This document shows, in pieces, positions 17,811-26,093 of a stretch of DNA of 64,000 nucleotides (position 1 is its first letter; the number at the start of each line of letters is the position of its first letter). The stretch lies in assembly GCF_022048975.1 (NCBI RefSeq), contig NZ_JAKMHX010000016.1, forward strand, positions 165,096 through 229,095. The letters run 5' to 3'. The DNA is from Sporosarcina cyprini. GTDB lineage: Bacteria > Bacillota > Bacilli > Bacillales_A > Planococcaceae. The notes beneath the pieces are model-generated. The model had not been told where the DNA came from. It searched no databases and saw only the letters and a program-made list of their open reading frames with translations. Made by a program: the position numbers and the translations under genes.

Positions 17811-17935
17811 AAAAACCGCCCGAACATGGAATCGGACGGTTCCTTAAAGAAGGAAACTTACTGCCCGCGCCTTTAACGCGCGAGGCAACTATATATCTTC
17901 GGCTCGAAAAAACTACCGACTTGAAGTAGTGTATC
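17811..17935 (-). promoter_or_regulatory. Structured leader with terminator upstream of agcS (unclassified cis-regulatory RNA)
   Basis: Read on the minus strand, the leader has ACTAC...GTAGT followed by six T, then a GC-rich hairpin (GCCTCGCGC with GCGCGGGC), then TTCCT/AGGAA, then AACCGTCCGA pairing with TCGGGCGGTT followed by TTTTTTCTTTT. The last element is a convincing rho-independent terminator located about 75 bases before the agcS start, so this looks like transcription attenuation. It lacks the T-box sequence and the glycine-riboswitch core, and I do not recognise it as a known class. It fills much of the 308-bp gap upstream of agcS. Confidence 0.6.
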
Positions 17936-18044
17936 ATCGTCATTAGGGGATTTCAATGTGTTTATTATGACAATAATAAGGATTTCCGAAGTAGAACTAT
18001 TCCATTAGATTGATTTCTCCTAAAGTAAGGAGCGTCGTCTTGAT

Positions 18045-19991
18045 TTACAAAGCAGCTTTTACTGTTTTTCGATAATACCCTACCGTCAACAAGGCAAAAA
18101 TAAGATAGATCAACACATAGATAGCCATCGCGATTGATGCAGGCACGGTAATGTCTGACATGAATAAAAAGGATGCTGCTTTTATAGCGAAGATAGAATG
18201 CAACAAGCCAATCACTAACGGCACTCCAAATACAAACACTTGTTTACGGACAATACCGCGCATAATATCCTGCACTGTAAAGCCCAATTGGCGCAATGTC
18301 GCATAACTTCTCTTCTCCTGATCGGCCTCCGTCATTTGCTTGAAATACAGAATACTGCCTGTGGAAATGAGGAAGACGAGACCGAGGAAGCCTGCAATGA
18401 AGATAAGTAGCCCCGTGTATTGCATCGTCGATACATATTGACCATAGTAATGGAAGTTTAAGCGGTCATTCTCTTTCGTAAAATCTTGATAAATCTCAGA
18501 AGCTTCAGCCTGCTGATCTTTATCCGAAATCATAACCGAAAAAAACGTGCCCATCCGATGTGCCTCTTCTTCATTAATAAACTGCTCTTTAATTTCTTGA
18601 TAAAATTCGTCATCGACTACGAGCTGTGTTCCTGCAAAAGGCGGATTAAGTATATTGCCTTCTTTCACCTTTGTTATGGAAACATCTAGCTCTTTTTCCG
18701 GATTCGTTAATTTCACAGAAAAAGGGACTTCCGTTGTTTTCATCAGCCAATAAACAGATGCGTCGTAGAAATAGGCTGTGCGTCCGTCCGGAATTTCGAT
18801 GTCGATGCCTGCTTGCTGTAATTGTTTTTCGTTCACTAGGTTTACTGAAAACATCTGAGGTAACCATTTGGTCATTGTCGCTTCTTCAAAAAACTGTCCG
18901 TCCAAATTCATTACTTCAATCGGTGTATACAAATAGGAGATTCCTTGCCGATCAAGCTCCTCAGTAAATTGCTTTGTTTCCTTCTCCTCTTGCGCATCTC
19001 CATACCCGCCAAACATGAAATCATGTGGATAGATGGAACGTGTCTCTCTTTCGGTTGAATAATAGAGAGAGTAGGATCCCGCCAGCATGGCAAGAGTCAT
19101 CGCTGACAACACGGTAATAATCGTGAGTGAATTGGCATTCCCTTTCATCCGATGCATAAGCGTAGCAATGGACAAGCTCCCATTCAAGCCAAGATGGCCT
19201 TGCTTGCGTTTACGCAATTGATAAAACAACCAGCTAATTGTCACTCTGAATAACAGGTATGTTCCCGTTATGGTTGTAGCTAATACAACGAGCATGTTAA
19301 TGAACAGAAAAACATTCATCATCCGGCCGGAAAGCCAATAGCCAAATGCAATAAGCCCGATGCCCAAAAGCGCAAGAAACGCAGAACGGACAGCTTTCGG
19401 CTTTTTCGGATGTTCCCCTTGCTTTTCCGCATTAAATAGGCCAAGCAATGTCGTGCGACGTACCGCAACTAACATTTGAAGAGACGTGAGTAGGATGATG
19501 GCAATGAAAACAATAATCGTCTGGAGAACCGCCGTCTTCGAAAACGTCAATTCAATAAAACCATCAAATCCGACCAACTTCATGAGCAGCAATAAAAACA
19601 GGCGTGACACAATCATCCCTGCACCGATTCCAATTGCCATTGCCCCGGCACTCAGCAACGTATTTTCCAAAATTAAGAGCCTTGCTACCGCGCCCTTCGT
19701 AAGTCCGATCAGTTGGTATAGACCAATTTCACGGCTCCTTCTTTTTAAAAAGATCGCATTCGCATAGACAACGAAAGTACCCGCAATGAATAGCAGCAGA
19801 ATTCCTGCCACCTTGAACGCAGTCCCCATCGTTCCGCCCGACTGTTGGACAACAGCTGGATCATGCTGCAACGTAGCAAAAACAAAATACAGGACGACGC
19901 TAAAAATGAGAGCAAAAAAGTACAAATAATAGTGTTTAATGTTTTTCCGCATGCTGCGAATGACGAGATCAAAGAGTGTCAACGCTGTCAC
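18045..19991 (-). CDS. Bce-type ABC transporter permease
   Basis: This is a large FtsX-like permease of a peptide-antibiotic sensing and detoxification transporter. It has 648 residues with ten predicted membrane helices arranged 1 + 3 + (extracellular domain of about 200 residues, roughly 310-520) + 4, as in BceB/PsdB. The extracellular domain is the usual site for recognising bacitracin or lantibiotic/lipid II complexes. It overlaps the ATPase gene by 23 bp. The partner kinase gene lies in the same block, as expected for flux-sensing Bce modules. Confidence 0.92.
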   Translation of the reverse strand: MTALTLFDLVIRSMRKNIKHYYLYFFALIFSVVLYFVFATLQHDPAVVQQSGGTMGTAFKVAGILLLFIAGTFVVYANAIFLKRRSREIGLYQLIGLTKGAVARLLILENTLLSAGAMAIGIGAGMIVSRLFLLLLMKLVGFDGFIELTFSKTAVLQTIIVFIAIILLTSLQMLVAVRRTTLLGLFNAEKQGEHPKKPKAVRSAFLALLGIGLIAFGYWLSGRMMNVFLFINMLVVLATTITGTYLLFRVTISWLFYQLRKRKQGHLGLNGSLSIATLMHRMKGNANSLTIITVLSAMTLAMLAGSYSLYYSTERETRSIYPHDFMFGGYGDAQEEKETKQFTEELDRQGISYLYTPIEVMNLDGQFFEEATMTKWLPQMFSVNLVNEKQLQQAGIDIEIPDGRTAYFYDASVYWLMKTTEVPFSVKLTNPEKELDVSITKVKEGNILNPPFAGTQLVVDDEFYQEIKEQFINEEEAHRMGTFFSVMISDKDQQAEASEIYQDFTKENDRLNFHYYGQYVSTMQYTGLLIFIAGFLGLVFLISTGSILYFKQMTEADQEKRSYATLRQLGFTVQDIMRGIVRKQVFVFGVPLVIGLLHSIFAIKAASFLFMSDITVPASIAMAIYVLIYLIFALLTVGYYRKTVKAAL

Positions 19992-20742
19992 CCCCGAGAA
20001 CGCCCTGAACTTTCAAGATTTCCTGAAAGAAGGCCTGCCTCGTTTTGTCGCCCCGGTACAATTCGGAATAAATCTTCCCATCCTTTAAAAATACGACGCG
20101 GCTGCAATAGCTTGAAGCGACTGGGTCATGCGTAACCATCATGATCGTGACGCCACGTTGTTTATTGACATCCTCCAAGGTGCCGAGCAAAGAAGAAGCA
20201 GACTTGGAATCGAGCGCTCCTGTCGGCTCGTCAGCAAATACGAGCGATGGTTTGTTAATGAGCGCACGCGCTGCAGACGTCCGCTGCTTCTGCCCACCCG
20301 ATATTTCATGAGGATATTTATTCGCCAGCTCCTTGATTCCTAAAATGTCTGCGATTGATTTGAAATGATCCTCTGCTACACGCTTATGCATTTTGCCGAG
20401 TGACACGGGAAGAAGAATGTTCTCCTTCACTGTCAATGTATCGAGCAAATTATAATCTTGGAAAATGAACCCGAGTTTATCACGCCGAAAAGCGGACAGC
20501 TCACGATCCTTCATTCTGGAAATATCGGCATTGCCAATCAGAATAGAACCCTCTGTCGTTCGGTCTATTGTGGCAAGCACATTCAATAATGTTGTTTTCC
20601 CTGCACCGGATGGACCCATGATACCGACAAATTCACCCTTCAGCACACGCAAGTCGATACCCCGCAGCACTTCTTGCACATTTCCGCGCGTACCGAACGA
20701 TTTCCGGACATTTTGGGCATGTAATACTGTATTTTGTTCCAT
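19969..20742 (-). CDS. Bce-type ABC transporter ATP-binding protein
   Basis: This is the ATPase subunit of the module-1 peptide-resistance transporter (257 residues). Walker [14 protein letters not shown]-loop [10 protein letters not shown], signature SGGQKQR, Walker [13 protein letters not shown] and the H-loop MMVTHD are all present. It is translationally coupled to the permease. A 141-bp gap separates it from the kinase gene and contains a perfect inverted repeat (20835-20848), so the ABC pair probably has its own inducible promoter. Confidence 0.94.
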   Translation of the reverse strand: MEQNTVLHAQNVRKSFGTRGNVQEVLRGIDLRVLKGEFVGIMGPSGAGKTTLLNVLATIDRTTEGSILIGNADISRMKDRELSAFRRDKLGFIFQDYNLLDTLTVKENILLPVSLGKMHKRVAEDHFKSIADILGIKELANKYPHEISGGQKQRTSAARALINKPSLVFADEPTGALDSKSASSLLGTLEDVNKQRGVTIMMVTHDPVASSYCSRVVFLKDGKIYSELYRGDKTRQAFFQEILKVQGVLGGDSVDTL

Positions 20743-20834
20743 GTAGTATAGCCTCCCTGTTATTCGTTGTCCTTATCGTACCGCGCTTCGAAACGGGGTT
20801 CGTTTGATTTTCATGACAAAGCGGTCTTCCAATG

Positions 20835-20848
20835 TGACATTGTTGTCA
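20835..20848 (-). promoter_or_regulatory. Candidate BceR-like operator before ABC module 1
   Basis: TGACA-ACAA-TGTCA is a perfect 5-bp inverted repeat with a 4-bp spacer, about 93 bp upstream of the ATPase start. Bce-type response regulators are known to bind inverted repeats of this type upstream of their ABC genes. A similar box (TTACA-N4-TGTCA) lies before the second regulator gene at 24279. Confidence 0.6.
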
Positions 20849-20883
20849 TATACCTGTCAGGTTCTCCAGGCACCGGTTCATTT

Positions 20884-21924
20884 TCAACTCCGCTTCACTT
20901 GGTCAAACTCATTTTCTGTCGGAAATTGCAGCCGCATGGCTGTACCTTTTCCTACTGAAGAGTCAACTGCAATGGCAATCCCCATCTTCTCCGCAACCGT
21001 TTTTGCCAAGTACAAGCCAAGCCCCGTCGCTGCATTGTGCAACCTGCCGGTCCCGCCTGTGAAGCCCTTGTCGAAAATGCGGGGCATTTCATGCGCTGGT
21101 ATGCCCTGTCCTTCATCCATGACAGACAGCACAACATGCCCCCGATTGTCTTTGGATGTTTCGACACGAATCGTGCTGCCGGCCTGACTATATTTCACCG
21201 CATTCGTCATCAGCTGCCGGATAATGAAGCGGCACCATTTCCGGTCTGTTCTAACATTTAATTCCTCGCCAATCAAATCGACGCCGATGTTCTTTTCCAG
21301 GCACCACGAGGCCAGTTCACGCACTTCTTCTACAACGAGACTTGCCGCATCTACTTCCTCAATGACATAATCCGCTTCCATCGTGGGCAACCGGGAAATA
21401 TACAGCTGCTGCTCGAGCATGAGATGGAGCCGCAGCCATTCGGACTCAATTTTCCGGATGGCGGGATTCTCCCGATTGGCATCAATCGTCAACTTCATTG
21501 CTGTCAGAGGCGCTTTCACTTCATGCACCCAGGCTGCCGTGTAATCCGCCTCAATCAAACTCGCCGCTTTCACTTCCGCCAAATTCCTCGAATAACTTTC
21601 CGCGGCCTGCCGCAAAACATCATTTATCATCTGATCACTTGTATAGTTCGCCTTTGGCAATAACTCCTGCCAATCCCCTTCCATTGCCTGCTGCAACTGT
21701 TGCAATGAACGTAGATAGGCGGTTTCCGCGAAAAAGCGCCAAACGAAAAACAGTGCGAAACCCATGACGAGTAAACCATTCAGATACAGTAAGGAATTGA
21801 GGGAGAGTGTTACCCCTTTGTCAATCCAAATCAACACATCCACGACACCGAGCGCCGCTAAAAAGAAGAGCAGCCAGCTTTTCCGGTCCGCGATAAAGTG
21901 AATAAACATCGTCTGCTCCTTCAT
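20884..21924 (-). CDS. BceS-like intramembrane-sensing histidine kinase
   Basis: This is a sensor kinase of module 1 with 346 residues. Two N-terminal membrane helices (about 15-35 and 42-65) have almost no extracellular loop, typical of kinases that sense through their ABC transporter. The H-box is WVHEVKAPLTAMK, followed by an N-box (RQLMTNAVKYSQ) and G-boxes (DEGQGIP, GLGLYLAK). It overlaps the regulator gene by 4 bp (ATGA). Confidence 0.93.
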   Translation of the reverse strand: MKEQTMFIHFIADRKSWLLFFLAALGVVDVLIWIDKGVTLSLNSLLYLNGLLVMGFALFFVWRFFAETAYLRSLQQLQQAMEGDWQELLPKANYTSDQMINDVLRQAAESYSRNLAEVKAASLIEADYTAAWVHEVKAPLTAMKLTIDANRENPAIRKIESEWLRLHLMLEQQLYISRLPTMEADYVIEEVDAASLVVEEVRELASWCLEKNIGVDLIGEELNVRTDRKWCRFIIRQLMTNAVKYSQAGSTIRVETSKDNRGHVVLSVMDEGQGIPAHEMPRIFDKGFTGGTGRLHNAATGLGLYLAKTVAEKMGIAIAVDSSVGKGTAMRLQFPTENEFDQVKRS

Positions 21925-22604
21925 ACAGTTACCGCCATATAACCGAGACCCTTCTTCGTGACAATCGCATCACCCAAACCGAGTTCCGTAAGTTTCTGAC
22001 GCAGCCTCGTGACGTTAACCGTCAATGTATTGTCGTTCACAAAATGGGAATCATCCCAAAGCTTTCGAATGAGGTCATCACGAGAGACAATCTGGTCTTT
22101 CATTTCCACCAACACAGTCAAAATGAAAAACTCATTTTTCGTCAACTCCACTTCGACGCCGTCCCGGCGAATCATCCCTCGCTTCAAATCAAGGACGGCC
22201 CCATTCCATTCCAACACATCGGTCGCTTCCTCCCCATACGCATACGTCCGCCGCAAAATCGCCTGCACTTTTGCTAAGAGCACGTCCAAATGGAACGGCT
22301 TTTGAATATAGTCGTCCGCCCCCATCTGCATAGCCATTACCATATCAAGCGGATGATCTCGCGAAGACAAAAACAAAATCGGCACCTTCGACACCGTCCG
22401 AATCTCCCGGCACCAATGAAACCCATCAAACGCCGGAAGCTGAATATCCAAAATGACCAGCTGCGGCTTCTCCCGAAGAAACGCCCCCATCACATCATGG
22501 AAATCCTCCGGGCCCGCCACCTCAAACGACCACTGCCCCAGCCGCTCCTGTAGCGAATCAAAAATCGCCCGATCATCCTCCACAATAAAGATCTTCATAT
22601 CCAT
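21921..22604 (-). CDS. OmpR-family response regulator (BceR-like)
   Basis: This is a DNA-binding regulator of module 1. The receiver domain has acidic residues in IFIVEDD and the phospho-Asp in LVILDIQLP. A winged-helix C-terminal domain contains LTKNEFFILTVLVE and HFVNDNTLTVNVTRLRQKL. The open frame extends to 22622; I prefer the ATG at 22604, placed 8 bases after AAGGGGG, and the ATG at 22598 is also possible. It is the first gene of the block, followed by the kinase. Its likely target is the inverted repeat at 20835. Confidence 0.93.
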   Translation of the reverse strand: MDMKIFIVEDDRAIFDSLQERLGQWSFEVAGPEDFHDVMGAFLREKPQLVILDIQLPAFDGFHWCREIRTVSKVPILFLSSRDHPLDMVMAMQMGADDYIQKPFHLDVLLAKVQAILRRTYAYGEEATDVLEWNGAVLDLKRGMIRRDGVEVELTKNEFFILTVLVEMKDQIVSRDDLIRKLWDDSHFVNDNTLTVNVTRLRQKLTELGLGDAIVTKKGLGYMAVTV

Positions 22605-22822
22605 CCCGCCGTCCCCCTTCATATAGGATTAGTATAACGGAAATGAATGAATTTTTGACTGTTCGTATGTATTATGGAAAGCGGGCTCGGGAGGGAACTA
22701 CGGGTATGCGAATTTTATTACCGTTTAAATCGCTTCTAGCTATCGCATGACTACAATTCAACAGCTATTCTGCGAATCATCTTGAAGAATTTTCCTCTAA
22801 CATCCATTCTTCAGTCCCCTGG

Positions 22823-23059
22823 AAACCGAACCGCTCGTATATTTCTAGAACAGCTCGTATCTCGTTTCCAACCACTCGTATAATCCTGGAACAGCTCGTA
22901 TCTCTCCTCAACCGCTCGAATAATCCTGTGACAGCTCGTATCTCTTCTCGAACCACTCGTATTTTCCTCCGAACCGCTCGTAAAATACTTGGAGAAGAAT
23001 AAATCCGACTCAATCAAAATCTTAATTGGCCAAAGGCATTCAGCGCGCCATGGAGCAGG
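22823..23059. repeat. Tandem array of about 20-bp CTCGTAT units, copy 1 of a direct duplication
   Basis: Eight degenerate units of 20-21 bp share the core AACCGCTCGTAT. Two unit types alternate: ACCG/ACCA-CTCGTATAATCC and ACAG-CTCGTATCTC. They are followed by a unique stretch ending CAGCGCGCCATGGAGCAGG. The whole segment recurs 305 bp downstream at 23128-23364. Short open frames cross it on both strands, but they lack ribosome binding sites and only reflect the period, so I do not call genes. Confidence 0.85.
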
Positions 23060-23127
23060 TCAGGACGAGTTAATTCTCGCTGCACGTTCATACGGTCTAA
23101 CTTCCCATGTCCCCTATCACCAGCTGT

Positions 23128-23364
23128 AAACCGAACAGCTCGTATATTTCTAGAACAGCTCGTATCTCGTTTCCAACCACTCGTATAATTCTGGAACAGC
23201 TCGTATCTCTCCTCAACCGCTCGTATAATCCTGTGACAGCTCGTATCTCTTCCCGAACCACTCGTATTTGCCTCCGAACCGCTCGTAAAATATTTGTAAA
23301 AGAATCAACTCGACTTAATCAATTTCTTGATTGGTCAAAGGCATTCAGCGCGCCATCGAGCAGG
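23128..23364. repeat. Tandem array of about 20-bp CTCGTAT units, copy 2 of the duplication
   Basis: This is a second, slightly diverged copy of 22823-23059 with the same unit order and the same right-hand flank (GCATTCAGCGCGCCAT). The two copies are separated by about 70 bp of unrelated sequence. Nothing else is seen between the regulator gene and 23570. Confidence 0.85.
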
Positions 23365-23569
23365 CAATGTCATGTAGTTCTCACGCGAAGCTCATCCGGT
23401 CCAAGCGATCGGTCTCACTATCAAAGGGAAGCCTCTTCTGTACGGCAAAATCTGTACGATCACCGTCTAACTCAAACTGATCATCACATAACTAAAATTC
23501 AACAATCACCATTAAATATTTCACTACCTTATTGAACTAAGCACCCGATGCTCAATAAGGTGCAAATTC

Positions 23570-23983
23570 TTATGGGGACAAATGTTTATAATCTACTACT
23601 TCAATTTTGAAATCGTGGTTACATTTCAACTGATTAATCTTGCCACTATTACAGGACGGAGAAATCCTCATAATGACTAAATCTTCTTTCGAATTACGTT
23701 GATTTTCGGAAGGTATTTGAATCCTTACTGTAACATCGTAAGTATGGTTGTCATTGTAAGTTACACCTACAATCCTTTTCCAGTCCCAGCCAAGAAGCGG
23801 ATCTCCCCCGTACTCCTGTATTACTCTTTTATCAATAATCGGGAAAACAATATCTGCAATAATGTCCTCTGTTGTGACGTACATCCCTTCAGCTTCAGAA
23901 TGTGCTTCGGAAGTAACAATTTGCGTAAAGGTAAATACAAAACCTAAACATCCTAATAAAATCAAGTATGGTTTAACCATCAA
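23570..23983 (-). CDS. Small secreted protein of unknown function
   Basis: This 137-residue protein has an N-terminal signal peptide (MVKPYLILLGCLGFVFTFTQ, cleavage probably near residues 25-30) and a mixed alpha/beta body. It resembles Bacillus secreted proteins of the DUF3888 type (TEDIIADIVFPIIDKRVIQEY then a strand-rich region), but I hold that match loosely. Two cysteines, in SPSCNSG and QLKCNHD, could form a disulphide. It stands alone next to the duplicated array, with no operon partners. Confidence 0.6.
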   Translation of the reverse strand: MMVKPYLILLGCLGFVFTFTQIVTSEAHSEAEGMYVTTEDIIADIVFPIIDKRVIQEYGGDPLLGWDWKRIVGVTYNDNHTYDVTVRIQIPSENQRNSKEDLVIMRISPSCNSGKINQLKCNHDFKIEVVDYKHLSP

Positions 23984-24278
23984 GATGCACCTCAGCTCTA
24001 CTTTTACTCCTTATTGTTCCCATCTTGTGTTTTTTAACAAGTAAAAATAGCCTACTCTGCAGCTCACCTATCTTCTAACAAAGCACCTGTTTAGTTTAAG
24101 CTTCAAAATCTGTTATACAAACGATATCTAAAAAAACTATCATCGTTGTTATATCATTTTCATCTATTAGATACTTTATATTTTTGTCCCCAGTAGTCAC
24201 TAACGAGCTCCATTCAGCTCCTCAAATTTTCACAACTAATATTCCATCACATATATGAATCTTCTAAAAACACCTAAC

Positions 24279-24326
24279 TTACATTTTTGTCATACCACCT
24301 TTTCCCCCAACGGCTTATGATACAAT
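24279..24326 (+). promoter_or_regulatory. Activator-type promoter of the second Bce-like regulator gene
   Basis: TTACA-TTTT-TGTCA at 24279-24292 is an imperfect inverted repeat like the module-1 operator. A TACAAT -10 box follows at 24321-24326 with no good -35 box, so the repeat sits near -45 to -50, where an activator would bind. This suggests autoregulation. The RBS (TTTAGGAGGA) is at about 24352-24361. Confidence 0.5.
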
Positions 24327-24367
24327 CGGGTTACCAATGCCGTCTAGGAGCTTTAGGAGGAGTGAAT

Positions 24368-25042
24368 ATGTTCACGATACTCATCGTGGAAGATGAAACA
24401 AAGATCGCTAACATCGTCGCCCAGGAATTAAAAGGTTGGGGATATGATGTATATACAACAGAAGATTTTCAGAAGGTGGAGGACTTTTTCCTGCAAGTCC
24501 AGCCACACCTCGTTCTCCTGGATATTAATCTCCCTTATATGAATGGGTTCTACTGGTGTGAACGGATTCGCCGCCACTCGAACGTCCCCATTGTGTTTCT
24601 ATCATCACGTACTGAAACGATGGATATGATGATGGCGCTTAATATGGGCGGGGATGATTTTATTCAAAAACCGTTCTCCATGGAGATGCTTCTCACTAAA
24701 ATCCATGCGCTCCTTCGGCGTACTTATACGTATCATCAGGCCGAAACTGACATTCTGTCCCACCGCGATATGACGCTGCATGTCAAGAAAGCGGCGGTCA
24801 CCTGTCCTTCCGGGGAAATCGAGCTGACGAAAAATGAATTTCGTATTCTCTGTATTCTGCTGGAGCATAAAAATGAAATTGTCCTGCGGGATGAATTAAT
24901 GGCTGCTTTGTGGGAGGATGAAAATTTCATTGACGACAATACGCTGACCGTCAATATCAACCGGCTGCGGCGCAAGCTGAGTGAACATGGCCTCGATGAC
25001 TATATCCAAACGAAAAAAGGGCAGGGATATATGCTGATATGA
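24368..25042 (+). CDS. OmpR-family response regulator (Bce-like module 2)
   Basis: This is a DNA-binding response regulator of 224 residues. The open frame reaches back to 24287, but the ATG at 24368 is chosen because AGGAGG lies upstream and the protein then starts MFTILIVEDE as expected. The phospho-Asp is in LVLLDINLP. The C-terminal winged helix has LTKNEFRILCILLE and NTLTVNINRLRRKL. It is closely similar to the module-1 regulator, which suggests related targets. It overlaps the kinase gene by 4 bp. Confidence 0.94.
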   Translation: MFTILIVEDETKIANIVAQELKGWGYDVYTTEDFQKVEDFFLQVQPHLVLLDINLPYMNGFYWCERIRRHSNVPIVFLSSRTETMDMMMALNMGGDDFIQKPFSMEMLLTKIHALLRRTYTYHQAETDILSHRDMTLHVKKAAVTCPSGEIELTKNEFRILCILLEHKNEIVLRDELMAALWEDENFIDDNTLTVNINRLRRKLSEHGLDDYIQTKKGQGYMLI

Positions 25043-26064
25043 AAACCTCGTTCTTTTCATACATACGTTATCAAAAACGGCTCATTGCCTTGTACCTCTT
25101 GATCATGTTGTTCGTAACCATCATGCTGTATGTCGAACCGACAATGTCGATTCATTTTACAAACTTACTATATCTTCACTTCGTTTCGGTGTGTTTTCTT
25201 ATGGCCTATCTGGCATTTGATTATTACATCATCCATAAACAATACAAATCGCTCACTTCCCGATGGAGCAATGGGATGTTCATCCGGGAGGGCGTTGGAA
25301 ATGCGAAGACGTACGAACAACAGTTGTACTTGGATTTTTTTCAATCCATCTACAATGAACACCAGCAGCAGCTGACCGCGACCCGCCAAGATAAAAAAGA
25401 ATCATTGGAATTCATGACGACTTGGTTCCATGACATCAAAACACCGATTGCCATCAGCAAGCTGATCCTTGACCAATCAAAAACTCAGCCAGAAACCCAA
25501 AGCCTTCAGGAAGAAATAGCCCGTATCGAACGGAGTGTCGAGCAGGCGCTCTACTTCTCGCGAACTGATCACTTTGCGCAGGATTATGTTATAACCAAAA
25601 TGGAACTGGATCAGATTGTCCGCTCGTTAGTGAAGCAGCATGCGAAGGAATTTATTCGCCGGAAAATAAAAATCGAGCTGCAAGTGCAACCACTTTTGGT
25701 AAATACGGATCCAAAATGGTTACATCATATTCTGACCGAATTGATTTCCAACGCGTTAAAATATACAAGCAGTGAAGGGACCGTTGTCATCCGTTCAGAG
25801 GAGGATAGCGAGGAAATCCGATTGCACATCACAGATGACGGCATCGGCATTCCACAGCATGACTTGGGCCGTGTTTTCCAGCTCGGCTTCACCGGAACGA
25901 ACGGCCGCACTCACAGTAAATCCACCGGCATTGGCCTTTACATCGCAAAAAAAATTGCCGACAAGCTCGGACATGAGCTGACCGTTGATTCCCAAAAAGG
26001 CAGACTCACGACATGTACCGTCCATTTCCGTAAAAACTCCGACTACTATTCCACAGTATTGTAA
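25039..26064 (+). CDS. BceS-like intramembrane-sensing histidine kinase (module 2)
   Basis: This is a sensor kinase of 341 residues with two membrane helices near residues 14-32 and 40-60 and virtually no external loop. The H-box is WFHDIKTPIAISK, the N-box TELISNALKYTS, and the G-boxes are DDGIGIP and GIGLYIAKK. It is coupled to the regulator by an ATGA overlap. Its ABC partner genes are on the opposite strand and converge on it, unlike module 1. Confidence 0.93.
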   Translation: MKTSFFSYIRYQKRLIALYLLIMLFVTIMLYVEPTMSIHFTNLLYLHFVSVCFLMAYLAFDYYIIHKQYKSLTSRWSNGMFIREGVGNAKTYEQQLYLDFFQSIYNEHQQQLTATRQDKKESLEFMTTWFHDIKTPIAISKLILDQSKTQPETQSLQEEIARIERSVEQALYFSRTDHFAQDYVITKMELDQIVRSLVKQHAKEFIRRKIKIELQVQPLLVNTDPKWLHHILTELISNALKYTSSEGTVVIRSEEDSEEIRLHITDDGIGIPQHDLGRVFQLGFTGTNGRTHSKSTGIGLYIAKKIADKLGHELTVDSQKGRLTTCTVHFRKNSDYYSTVL

Positions 26065-26093
26065 AACGGGAAGAGGCGAACCCCTTCCCGTTT
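26064..26093. terminator. Shared hairpin between convergent module-2 genes
   Basis: AAACGGGAAG pairs with CTTCCCGTTT around a 10-base loop. It overlaps the stop codon of the permease gene and probably ends both transcripts, although the T runs are short. Confidence 0.6.

Noticed and set aside
17811..17935. T-box or glycine riboswitch before agcS
   Set aside because: The T-box sequence before the terminator is missing and the glycine aptamer core is absent, so I list it only as an unclassified leader.
22777..23535. Open frames on both strands over the CTCGTAT arrays
   Set aside because: Both strands are open because of the repeat period and base composition. None has a ribosome site or a recognisable fold.
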